Assembly (NCBI GenBank): GCA_017613855.1
Contig: JAGACY010000237.1
Span: 1-9,354 of the forward strand
DNA: 9,354 nucleotides
Direction of reading: 5' to 3'
Source: Pseudomonadota bacterium
GTDB taxonomy: Bacteria; Myxococcota; Bradymonadia; UBA4248
Part shown: positions 1 through 5,700 of the stretch, piece by piece
Layout of the letters: the number at the start of each line of letters is the position of its first letter
Numbering within the stretch: position 1 is the first letter of the stretch
Made by a program: the position numbers and the translations under genes
The notes under the pieces: model-generated
What the model saw: the letters and a program-made list of their open reading frames with translations, nothing else
Databases searched by the model: none
What the model was told of the DNA's origin: nothing

Positions 1-217
1 ACAAACGGATTTGCTCAGGCCTAACGGCCTTCGCGATTTTTAATTAGCAATGAGCAATTAGCAGTGAGCAATTGAATGACAATGCTCAAATGTGCTTCTA
101 AAACAGAAACAACTCAATTCTTTAGAAATAAAATCTGAGAATGACATTAACTGCTAACTGCTCATTGCTAACTGCTAACTCAAGAAGGTTGCGCACAAAT
201 CTGTTTGTAAAAACAGT
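1..217. repeat. Modular heptad repeat element, copy 1 (inverted architecture, left end cut by window)
   Basis: Two 32-bp tracts face each other. Positions 42-73 read AATTAGC, AATGAGC, AATTAGC, AGTGAGC, AATT. Positions 149-180 read AACT, GCTAACT, GCTCATT, GCTAACT, GCTAACT, which is the same family on the opposite strand. They enclose a 75-nt spacer (74-148). Outside the right tract, positions 182-213 read on the minus strand match positions 3202-3233 at 29 of 32 bases. Positions 1-22 carry a partial plus-strand copy of the same end sequence (ACAAACGGATTTG...), so the element is bounded by inverted ends. A small hairpin, AGGCC-TAAC-GGCCT (17-30), followed by TCGCGATTTTT, lies between the left end and the left tract and could act as a weak terminator for plus-strand transcription entering the window. 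Nothing suggests that it encodes protein. Confidence 0.8.
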
Positions 218-245
218 TATCCACGACAGATTACAAATCACATTC

Positions 246-1757
246 ATGCACGATATCGTCAAATTCCTTCATGATGATGCAATCGATCGGTTGGCCGAGA
301 TCATTCGAAGACAACTCAACCTTTGGGTAGGAGCTTGCCTCGAAAATGGCCAGATCCTGTGGTTGGGAGCCGGACAATGCATCGACAATGATTTCTGCCA
401 GAAATGTCAGAATGAAGGGTGTTTGTGTGCCAGTACCTATCGTGCATGGTTCGAAAAACATGCTAAAAATCCGACGGCATCCAACTACCTGTCATGCCAT
501 GCAGGCCTGAGGGGCATCGCAGTTCCGTTGTTTTGGCAGGGGCAATGTCAGGCACTTTTGTTTGCTTCCGGGTTCTATTTCGAAGAAGATGAGCGCTCCC
601 CTGAAATCCGCCTTGCAAATGAAATCACCATTCTGACCCGGCGTGAAGCCAAAATGGTGCTCGAAATGCTGACCGAAATGAGTCAGCAAATCCTCGAAAA
701 ATGCGCTGCCGAAAGCGCATCGATACTTTCGGACAGTACACATGAGACGCATGATTTTAATACCGTTATCGGCAATTCTCCGGCCATGCAGGCCATTGTG
801 AATCGGCTCGATACCATCTGCAGTTCGGATGCGCCCGTGCTGTTGACAGGTCCCGACGGCGTCGGCAAAAAATTTCTTGCCCATATCATTCACCAAAATA
901 GCACACGCCGAAATGCACCTTTTGTGTCTGTAAACTGCAGGGCTTTTCAGGATGAACAGCTCGAATCCGAATTGCTTGGCCACAGACGCGGGGCTTTTAT
1001 CGGTGCTCTGTCCGACAAAATCGGGCTTTTGGATATTGCCGATAAAGGCACGCTGTTTCTCGAAAATGTCGATGCACTCTCTGATCAGATGCAGATTAAG
1101 CTGATGCAGATATTGCAGGAAAAATCCTATCAGCCTCAGGGCGATGTGATGCGGCGCGATTTCGAAATCCGAATTCTGGCTGCAAGTATAAAATCACTCT
1201 CAAAATGTGTCGAATCCGCAGAATTTAACCGCTCACTCTACTACCTTCTCAATATTTTTGAGATTGAACTTCCACCGCTCGCACAGCGACAAGAAGACAT
1301 TGTGCCGCTGGCTTCGTACCTGATGGCAAAAGCCTGTGCAGACCGCGCTATCCCTCAAAAACAGCTTTCCAATGAAGTACTCGCTCTCTTTCAAAACTAC
1401 AGTTGGCCAGACAACATTCTGGAACTTGAAAATGAAATTGAGCACATCATTGCTCAGCCTTCGCACGATAATCTGATTACGACGGAACACGTCAGCGATA
1501 GGATCCGCCATACGGCCAGTGTCAGAAATGCCGTGGTGGATGCCATCGCGGATATACCAAATGTGCCTGATTCTGCGCGGGATTTTGCGCTCCTTCCCGG
1601 CCAGAATCTGCAGGATGCACTCGAAGAAATTGAGCGCCGCATCATTACACACGCGTTGCAGCAAACTGCCGGAAATCGCACCAAAACCGCAGAAATCCTC
1701 GGCGTCTCGCGCCGTAATCTCATTCGTAAAATCGAAAATCTGCATATTGACGAATGA
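246..1757 (+). CDS. PocR-sensor / degenerate sigma54-activator-type AAA+ / Fis-HTH transcriptional regulator
   Basis: 503 residues from the ATG at 246. An upstream in-frame ATG at 141 is rejected because the added 35 codons are translated heptad repeat. Residues about 5-155 resemble a PocR-type ligand-sensing domain: cysteines 45, 51, 54, 59 and 61, then SCHAGLRGIAVPL (83-95). Residues 171-365 follow the NtrC-type AAA+ domain from VIGNSPAMQ to the PPL..R..DI segment. Residues 455-500 are a Fis-type helix-turn-helix (GNRTKTAEILGVSRRNLIRKI). The AAA+ core is degenerate: Walker A is GPDGVGKK instead of GESGTGKE, the sigma54-contact loop is GAFIGA (249-254) instead of GAFTGA, Walker B is LFLENV instead of LFLDEI, the FREDLYYRL segment is FNRSLYYLL, and WPGNVREL is WPDNILEL. 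The protein probably binds DNA and a small ligand or metal, but it is unlikely to open sigma54 promoters. No Shine-Dalgarno sequence precedes the start, and a repeat element ends about 30 nt upstream. Confidence 0.85.
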   Translation: MHDIVKFLHDDAIDRLAEIIRRQLNLWVGACLENGQILWLGAGQCIDNDFCQKCQNEGCLCASTYRAWFEKHAKNPTASNYLSCHAGLRGIAVPLFWQGQCQALLFASGFYFEEDERSPEIRLANEITILTRREAKMVLEMLTEMSQQILEKCAAESASILSDSTHETHDFNTVIGNSPAMQAIVNRLDTICSSDAPVLLTGPDGVGKKFLAHIIHQNSTRRNAPFVSVNCRAFQDEQLESELLGHRRGAFIGALSDKIGLLDIADKGTLFLENVDALSDQMQIKLMQILQEKSYQPQGDVMRRDFEIRILAASIKSLSKCVESAEFNRSLYYLLNIFEIELPPLAQRQEDIVPLASYLMAKACADRAIPQKQLSNEVLALFQNYSWPDNILELENEIEHIIAQPSHDNLITTEHVSDRIRHTASVRNAVVDAIADIPNVPDSARDFALLPGQNLQDALEEIERRIITHALQQTAGNRTKTAEILGVSRRNLIRKIENLHIDE

Positions 1758-1770
1758 TTTTTTTGTGGGG

Positions 1771-1841
1771 CGCCTGCTATCGGCCTGCGGCCAATACGCA
1801 CGGCGCGCTTGGCTATCGGCCTACGGCCGATACGCCGCGCA
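1771..1841. repeat. Paired short hairpins (REP-like), copy 1
   Basis: Two hairpins with seven-base stems and three-base loops lie just after the regulator stop codon. Positions 1779-1795 read ATCGGCC-TGC-GGCCAAT, with one mismatch that becomes a G-U wobble in minus-strand RNA. Positions 1815-1831 read ATCGGCC-TAC-GGCCGAT and are perfect. GC-rich flanks (GGCGCGC, GCCGCGC) could extend the second stem. Read on the minus strand, the pair lines up with 5577-5645 in module order, loop sequence (GYA) and linker (GCCGTGCG), so this looks like a dispersed REP/BIME-like family and not a single terminator. It may still stop or stabilise the regulator transcript. Confidence 0.65.
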
Positions 1842-1867
1842 TTTTCAATGCGCAATGCGCAATTAGC

Positions 1868-1944
1868 AGTTAGCAGTTAGCAGTTAGCAGTTAGCAGTTA
1901 GCAGTTAGCAGTTAGCAGTTAGCAGTTAGCAGTTAGCAGTTAGC
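1868..1944 (+). repeat. Perfect heptanucleotide tandem repeat, AGTTAGC x 11
   Basis: Eleven uninterrupted identical copies of AGTTAGC. They are preceded in the same phase by AATGCGC x2 and AATTAGC (1847-1867), which shows gradual drift from one heptad variant to another. Such a perfect array is likely to vary in copy number by replication slippage. The same heptad occurs at 3235-3262 (three copies plus one variant) and, on the opposite strand, at 149-180. Confidence 0.95.
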
Positions 1945-2173
1945 TAATGTGGGGATTCTCAAGGTTATTCCTAAAGAATAAAAATTCTAGCTTCAGAGTG
2001 ACACTTTGGTTTTGCATCCCAATTACACATTACACATTACAAATTACAAATTAATCAGACTTCACCTTTGGTGTTACATTCAACTGCACACTGCTCACTG
2101 CTCACTGCTAATTTGGAATGCCATTCACAATGAGCTTCAGCATAGCCCGTTGGTTTTGCATTCCAATTGCGCA

Positions 2174-2202
2174 TTGCGCATTGCGCATTGCGAATTTATA
2201 AT
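2174..2202 (+). promoter_or_regulatory. Candidate prs promoter at the end of a heptad tract
   Basis: A perfect -10 box TATAAT (2197-2202) follows directly on the GCGAATT heptad. TTGCGC (2174-2179), supplied by the GCGCATT repeats, sits 17 nt upstream and matches three of six bases of the -35 consensus. Transcription would start near 2209, giving a leader of about 55 nt. No other good -10 was noticed close to prs. The -35 part is weak, so the call is tentative. Confidence 0.4.
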
Positions 2203-2264
2203 GCGTTTGCCTGAATTTTTAGGTTCTCAATTCCGCATTCCGCATTCCGCATTCCGAATTAACT

Positions 2265-3173
2265 ATGAAATCACTCAAAATCTTTTCCGGTTCTTCGCAT
2301 CGTGAGCTTGCTCTCGATGTCTGTAAACATCTCGGTCTGCCGCTTTCTGCTTCGACGACGCTTCAATTCTCGAATGAAAATATGCTCGTTCGCATCGAAG
2401 AAGATGTACGGGGCTGCGATACCTGTGTCATTCAAACTGCTGCATTGCCGCTTCATACGCACATGATGGAGTTGTTCATTCTGTGTGACACATTGCGTGC
2501 CTATGGAGCAAAGTCGGTATGTGCTGTCGTGCCATATTTTCCCTATATCCGTTCGGATAAGCAGGATAAGCAGGGCGTAGCGATTACTTCACGGCTGGTG
2601 GCTAATCTGCTCGAAACTTCGGGAGCAACCTCTGCACTTTTGCTCGATTTGCATTCGCCGCAGTCCCAGGGATTTTTCAGAATTCCGGCACATGTTTTAA
2701 CTGCAAGAAACATTCTCGTCGATTACCTCAAAACACTCGATTTGAGTCAGGCCGTTCTCGTCAGTCCCGATGCCGGTGAAGTCAAGGATCTGGCGCCGTT
2801 TACCGATTTGCTTAACCTGCCGATGGCTATCATCGATAAACGTCGTTACGATGATACCGAAACACCTCATTTGCATGGCATCGTTGGTGATATCGTCGGC
2901 AAGACAGCCATTCTCGTGGATGATGAAATTGCTTCGGGCGGTACGATTTGCAGTTCTGCCGAACTGCTGATGGCACAAGGGGCAAAGCGCGTATGGGCTC
3001 TGTGTACGCATCCAGTTTTTTCGGGCAATGCCGTCGATCGTTTGACGCATGCTCCCATTGAACGTTTGATCGTGACCAACTCTCTGCCTGTGAATTCCGA
3101 AAAACACATGCCCAATCTTGAGGTGCTGTCGATTGCGCCATTGCTTGCCGAAGCCATTCAGGCGCAGCTATAA
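2265..3173 (+). CDS. prs: Ribose-phosphate pyrophosphokinase (PRPP synthetase)
   Basis: Transfers pyrophosphate from ATP to ribose 5-phosphate to make PRPP, the precursor for purines, pyrimidines, histidine, tryptophan and NAD. It is cytosolic. The 302-residue protein is slightly shorter than the usual 310-320. Family landmarks appear in order: KIFSGSSHRELA (5-16), FSNENMLVRI with VRG (35-50), MELFILCDTLR (68-78), VVPYFPYIRSDKQD (88-101, the ATP-binding flexible region), LDLHSPQSQGFF (127-138), SPDAGEVK (167-174), AIIDKRR (188-194) and the PRPP loop VDDEIASGGTI (218-228). DD-IDTGGT is the common form, so D to A in the loop and FSNEN in place of FSDGE are mild deviations. The start is fixed because KIFSGSS normally begins within a few residues. 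No Shine-Dalgarno is seen: the heptad tract ends 4 nt before the ATG. It converges on the SprT-like gene. Confidence 0.93.
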   Translation: MKSLKIFSGSSHRELALDVCKHLGLPLSASTTLQFSNENMLVRIEEDVRGCDTCVIQTAALPLHTHMMELFILCDTLRAYGAKSVCAVVPYFPYIRSDKQDKQGVAITSRLVANLLETSGATSALLLDLHSPQSQGFFRIPAHVLTARNILVDYLKTLDLSQAVLVSPDAGEVKDLAPFTDLLNLPMAIIDKRRYDDTETPHLHGIVGDIVGKTAILVDDEIASGGTICSSAELLMAQGAKRVWALCTHPVFSGNAVDRLTHAPIERLIVTNSLPVNSEKHMPNLEVLSIAPLLAEAIQAQL

Positions 3174-3200
3174 ACATCAAAATTCTGTATTTGAAGTTTG

Positions 3201-3440
3201 GTTTTTACAAACGGATTTGTTCGCAGCCTTCTTTAGTTAGCAGTTAGCAGTTAGCAGTTAGAGTGTTCTCAAGGTTTTTCCTAAAGAATGTTGGTTATTA
3301 TAGCTTCAGAGTTACCCTTTAGCTTTGCATCCCAATTACGCATTACGCATTACGCATTTGGAAAACCATTCCCCGTAGCTTCAGACTTAACCTTTAGTTT
3401 TGTATTCCAATTGCGCATTGCGCATTGCGCATTACTCACT
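3201..3440. repeat. Modular heptad repeat element, copy 3
   Basis: In order: a 32-bp head (3202-3233), which contains the small inverted repeat ACAAA-CGGA-TTTGT and matches 182-213 on the minus strand at 29 of 32 bases; AGTTAGC x3 plus AGTTAGA (3235-3262); a spacer (3263-3337) that matches 1945-2024 over the segments TTCTCAAGGTT, CCTAAAGAAT, AGCTTCAGAGT and TTTGCATCCCAATT; ACGCATT x3 (3338-3358); a second spacer (3359-3412) related to 2114-2168; and GCGCATT x3 plus ACTCACT (3413-3440). The last heptad contains the stop codon of the SprT-like gene, so the element reaches into the gene's 3' end. It fills the gap between two convergent genes and could form structured RNA that limits read-through. 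Confidence 0.85.
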
Positions 3441-4494
3441 TAACCAAATTCCGCAGTTGCTGGTGAATGCGTGTGGCTTCCTGCCATCCTTCGAACTTCA
3501 TTTCATCAGCCCGGAATGCGGGCGTATGGCTGACAGATCTGCCTGATACCTGGCGCAGACCGTGCTTGATGTGCAGCATTTCATGGTACAGAACAAAACG
3601 CACGGCAATTTCGGGAACTCTGCGATCATTCATGATGCGCGAGATGCAAATGATATCCCAGTGAAAGTTGTAGGTTCCCAGGGTGCGGTAGTTGGCCCGC
3701 GAAGTCCATGCCAGAATGGGTTTGGGGAGGGCATGGTTAAAATACTGTTCATTCAGTTCATCGAACATGGCCGATAAATCGTAAACATCGTGCACCATGA
3801 GCGGTGAAATGTCCGAGTATATGGCCAGGAGCTGTTGCGCATCGACGCTTTGGACATAGCGTTCTGCAATGCGGCGCGAAGGGGCATGTCGGTGGACGAT
3901 GGCCTCAAAAATGGCATTCCAGATTTTGGGGCCGGCCGTCATATACAGAAAATTGACGCAAATCTTTTTAAATGGTGTTTCTGTGGTTCCTTCGACGAGC
4001 CAGCGGTTGCGCGACAAATCGAATTCAAACTCGAATTGATGCGGGTTGAGGCCCACATTTTGTGCGGCCTGGGAAGCAAAAATGAAGGCATGCACAAAAC
4101 GCTCAAAGTGGTCGGATTCCATTTGGGGCGTGTCTTCTGTGAGCTGAGGAACATTCGTATCCACTCCCGGGTAAAATGTCGGCCAGACGAGCGGTCGGGC
4201 GGCATTGTCTTGCGAGAAGGCGCTTTCTTCTGGCATGGCATGTCCTGTTTTGGACAATGCGCCGCTTTCTACGAGCCATTCACAGGCTTTATAGATAGCA
4301 CTGGGCGGGGTATGGCGGCGTTTCATACGAATAGAAGCGGATTTCTCCAAAATCCGGGTATGATCGACTCGGCGCCATAGTTCTGCACGAATGAGATTTT
4401 TGGGAGGAATGCCGTCGGCAGCTGCACGCCAGAGCTCACGGTTCATATCGTGCCAAAGCTGCCGATAAGCTTTGGATTCTGCGGTCTGAGGCAT
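3436..4494 (-). CDS. SprT-like zinc metalloprotease domain protein
   Basis: 352 residues. The C-terminal part has the SprT-like protease layout: MFDELNEQYFNHALPKPILAW (243-263), a central strand region, then HEMLH (304-308) with the catalytic Glu305 and a likely third zinc ligand His323 in SHTPAFRADEMKF. Family members include bacterial SprT and the eukaryotic SPRTN repair proteases; the substrate here is unknown. The first about 235 residues show no motif that I recognise: they start with a charged helical stretch (1-60), and Trp and His are frequent. The length is about twice that of a minimal SprT (about 165 residues). The ATG is 1 nt after the stop codon of the upstream pseudokinase, so translation is probably coupled. 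The stop codon lies inside a heptad repeat. There is no signal peptide, so a cytoplasmic location is expected. Confidence 0.8.
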   Translation of the reverse strand: MPQTAESKAYRQLWHDMNRELWRAAADGIPPKNLIRAELWRRVDHTRILEKSASIRMKRRHTPPSAIYKACEWLVESGALSKTGHAMPEESAFSQDNAARPLVWPTFYPGVDTNVPQLTEDTPQMESDHFERFVHAFIFASQAAQNVGLNPHQFEFEFDLSRNRWLVEGTTETPFKKICVNFLYMTAGPKIWNAIFEAIVHRHAPSRRIAERYVQSVDAQQLLAIYSDISPLMVHDVYDLSAMFDELNEQYFNHALPKPILAWTSRANYRTLGTYNFHWDIICISRIMNDRRVPEIAVRFVLYHEMLHIKHGLRQVSGRSVSHTPAFRADEMKFEGWQEATRIHQQLRNLVK

Positions 4495-4495
4495 A

Positions 4496-5461
4496 TTAAC
4501 CCATGAGATGGGGCGGACGGTGCATCCAGATGACCTGTTCGAGCGGAACGGGGGTATGCCGTTTTATGGCCTGTTTTGAGGATGAATCACGGGCATTGGC
4601 GTTGGGCAGATTGGCATTGGGGTCGTGAGAATTCAAATCGAATGCTGTTTCAAATGCCTGCAGCAATTCAATGCATGAAGAATAACGCTGGTCTTTAATA
4701 GGAGAGGCCGCACGCATAAATATTTGCGCGATTGGCAGCATAAATGCCCGCTCCGGTGAAAGTTCAACCTGCTGAATCGGCATGGGTTGTCCCGTAATGA
4801 GTGACAATGCCATTTGCCCGATTGAATAGACGTCATCCGTTGAAGAGATAATGTCATAGCCGGACAAATAGGTTTCAACGAGATTGGACAGTTTGACAAA
4901 GACCTCATCGCCGCCGGATCGCAGGATGTGAACATTGCTGAAGCTGAGGGACGGAAAACGGACGCCTTTTTGATGAAACGCAGCAATGGCCTGTAAAATC
5001 TGGTGGATAATGTGCATTATCGCCACTGGATCGAGCGTATGGGACGAAAGGTAGGCTGGGAGCGATTCACCTTTGAGGGCCTCATAAATCATGACAAAAC
5101 TGTTCTTTTGGTCGGAAAGCTTTTGAACTTCGAGAAGACTGAGGGTGTTTTGCTGTTTTATGGAGGCACTGCGGTCGATATAGTTTTGAAAATAGGCGTT
5201 TTTTTCCTGAGAATTCAGCCATTCGGATTTGATGGCAACGAGAAGAACGGTACGATCGATCGAGGGCTGGTAGGCCTCGTAATAGATGACCGAATCGGTA
5301 TCGCGACGAACTGCAACGGGTATGAATTTGTTCGCGATCTGTGTGCCAAGAATATGCAGGGGATCATCGCCATGATCATCATGAACAGTATAGGCTTTGC
5401 CGCATGCACACAATTCGCCCGCTAGTTTCGATTTTTGTGAACAGACAAGACAAACTGCCAT
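4496..5461 (-). CDS. Zinc-ribbon pseudokinase (protein-kinase-like fold, catalytic motifs lost)
   Basis: 321 residues. A small N-terminal zinc-ribbon-like knuckle (Cys4, Cys7, Cys18, Cys20) is followed by a serine/threonine-kinase-like fold from about 45 to 275. Recognisable pieces are VAIK (75-78, possible ATP-contact lysine), MIYEALKGESLPAYL (124-138, hinge), the IIHQILQAIAAFHQKGV helix (151-167) and DVYSIGQMALSLITGQPMP (210-228, subdomain IX). The glycine-rich loop is absent, the HRDLKPxN loop reads FPSLSFSN (169-176), and the DFG position reads NLV (193-195). The protein should therefore not transfer phosphate and probably acts as a scaffold or sensor. The tail (276-321) is Asn/Pro/Ser-rich. 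A good Shine-Dalgarno, AGAGG (5469-5473, minus strand), sits 7 nt before the ATG. The gene overlaps nothing and leads directly into the SprT-like gene. Confidence 0.75.
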   Translation of the reverse strand: MAVCLVCSQKSKLAGELCACGKAYTVHDDHGDDPLHILGTQIANKFIPVAVRRDTDSVIYYEAYQPSIDRTVLLVAIKSEWLNSQEKNAYFQNYIDRSASIKQQNTLSLLEVQKLSDQKNSFVMIYEALKGESLPAYLSSHTLDPVAIMHIIHQILQAIAAFHQKGVRFPSLSFSNVHILRSGGDEVFVKLSNLVETYLSGYDIISSTDDVYSIGQMALSLITGQPMPIQQVELSPERAFMLPIAQIFMRAASPIKDQRYSSCIELLQAFETAFDLNSHDPNANLPNANARDSSSKQAIKRHTPVPLEQVIWMHRPPHLMG

Positions 5462-5501
5462 CTCATTACCTCTTATGAGCAGTGATAATCCACAACTATG
5501 G

Positions 5502-5520
5502 ACAGGGGCATGATGCCTGT
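5502..5520. other. Imperfect inverted repeat upstream of the pseudokinase gene
   Basis: ACAGGGGCA-TGA-TGCCTGT pairs with a two-base bulge and is followed on the plus strand by TTTCATTTT. No plus-strand gene precedes it, so a terminator role is doubtful. It lies about 40 nt before the pseudokinase start codon, in the 5' leader or promoter region, and could be an operator. Confidence 0.3.
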
Positions 5521-5576
5521 TTTCATTTTACAGCAGTGCAATTATTGGGGAAAGAAAAATGATGAATAAGATGGCT

Positions 5577-5645
5577 GCGCGTATTTGCCCGCAGGGCAAA
5601 AAGCAGCAGCCGTGCGACCGTAATCGCCGCAGGCGATAAGGGCGC
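5577..5645. repeat. Paired short hairpins (REP-like), copy 2
   Basis: TTTGCCC-GCA-GGGCAAA (5584-5600) is a perfect seven-base stem with a three-base loop. ATCGCC-GCA-GGCGAT (5623-5637) is a perfect six-base stem with the same loop. The flanks GCGCGTAT, AGCAGCAGCCGTGCG and GGGCGC match the minus-strand reading of 1769-1841 in order, while the stem bases themselves differ in a compensated way. That pattern fits a family selected for hairpin structure. Confidence 0.65.
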
Positions 5646-5651
5646 ACACAC

Positions 5652-5680
5652 AAAAAAAGACGCGAAAATAATCGCGTCTT
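5652..5680 (-). terminator. Rho-independent terminator of the AgmX/TonB-like gene
   Basis: On the minus strand a perfect nine-base stem, AAGACGCGA with TCGCGTCTT, closes a six-base loop and runs into an unbroken T-run (the A-run at 5652-5658). It lies about 20 nt after the stop codon at 5701. Structure, U-tract and position all fit. Confidence 0.9.
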
Positions 5681-5700
5681 CTTTGAATGATCAAACGGCA

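Larger units (their letters stand above)
1847..2260. repeat. Modular heptad repeat element, copy 2 (long array)
   Basis: This array fills most of the 507-nt gap between the regulator and prs. It starts with 14 in-phase heptads (1847-1944). Four short tracts follow, each of four heptads and each preceded by CAATT, CAACT or a similar sequence. They are ACACATT x2 + ACAAATT x2 (2025-2052), GCACACT, GCTCACT x2, GCTAATT (2086-2113), GCGCATT x3 + GCGAATT (2169-2196), and CCGCATT x3 + CCGAATT (2233-2260). Each tract keeps its own first bases, and the last heptad changes CATT or CACT to AATT. The spacers share wording, for example CTTCAG...TTTGGTTTTGCATCCCAATT at 1991-2024 and a related spacer at 2135-2168. 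The last tract ends 4 nt before the prs start codon. No convincing gene is present. Confidence 0.85.

Noticed and set aside
141..245. N-terminal extension of the regulator from the ATG at 141
   Set aside because: The 35 codons are translated heptad repeat and element end, unlike any sensor domain; the PocR-like domain begins naturally after the ATG at 246.
1847..2260. CRISPR array
   Set aside because: Repeats are 7-bp tandem units with related, not unique, spacers of varying length, and no cas gene is present.
2006..2305. Open frame of 99 codons across the heptad array
   Set aside because: It translates 7-bp repeats (a period of seven residues) and overlaps the start of prs; this is repeat DNA without stop codons, not a gene.
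5486..5496. DnaA-box-like TAATCCACA (also TTATCCACG near 218) as a replication origin
   Set aside because: Single imperfect boxes far apart, with no cluster, no AT-rich unwinding region and no dnaA or dnaN neighbour.
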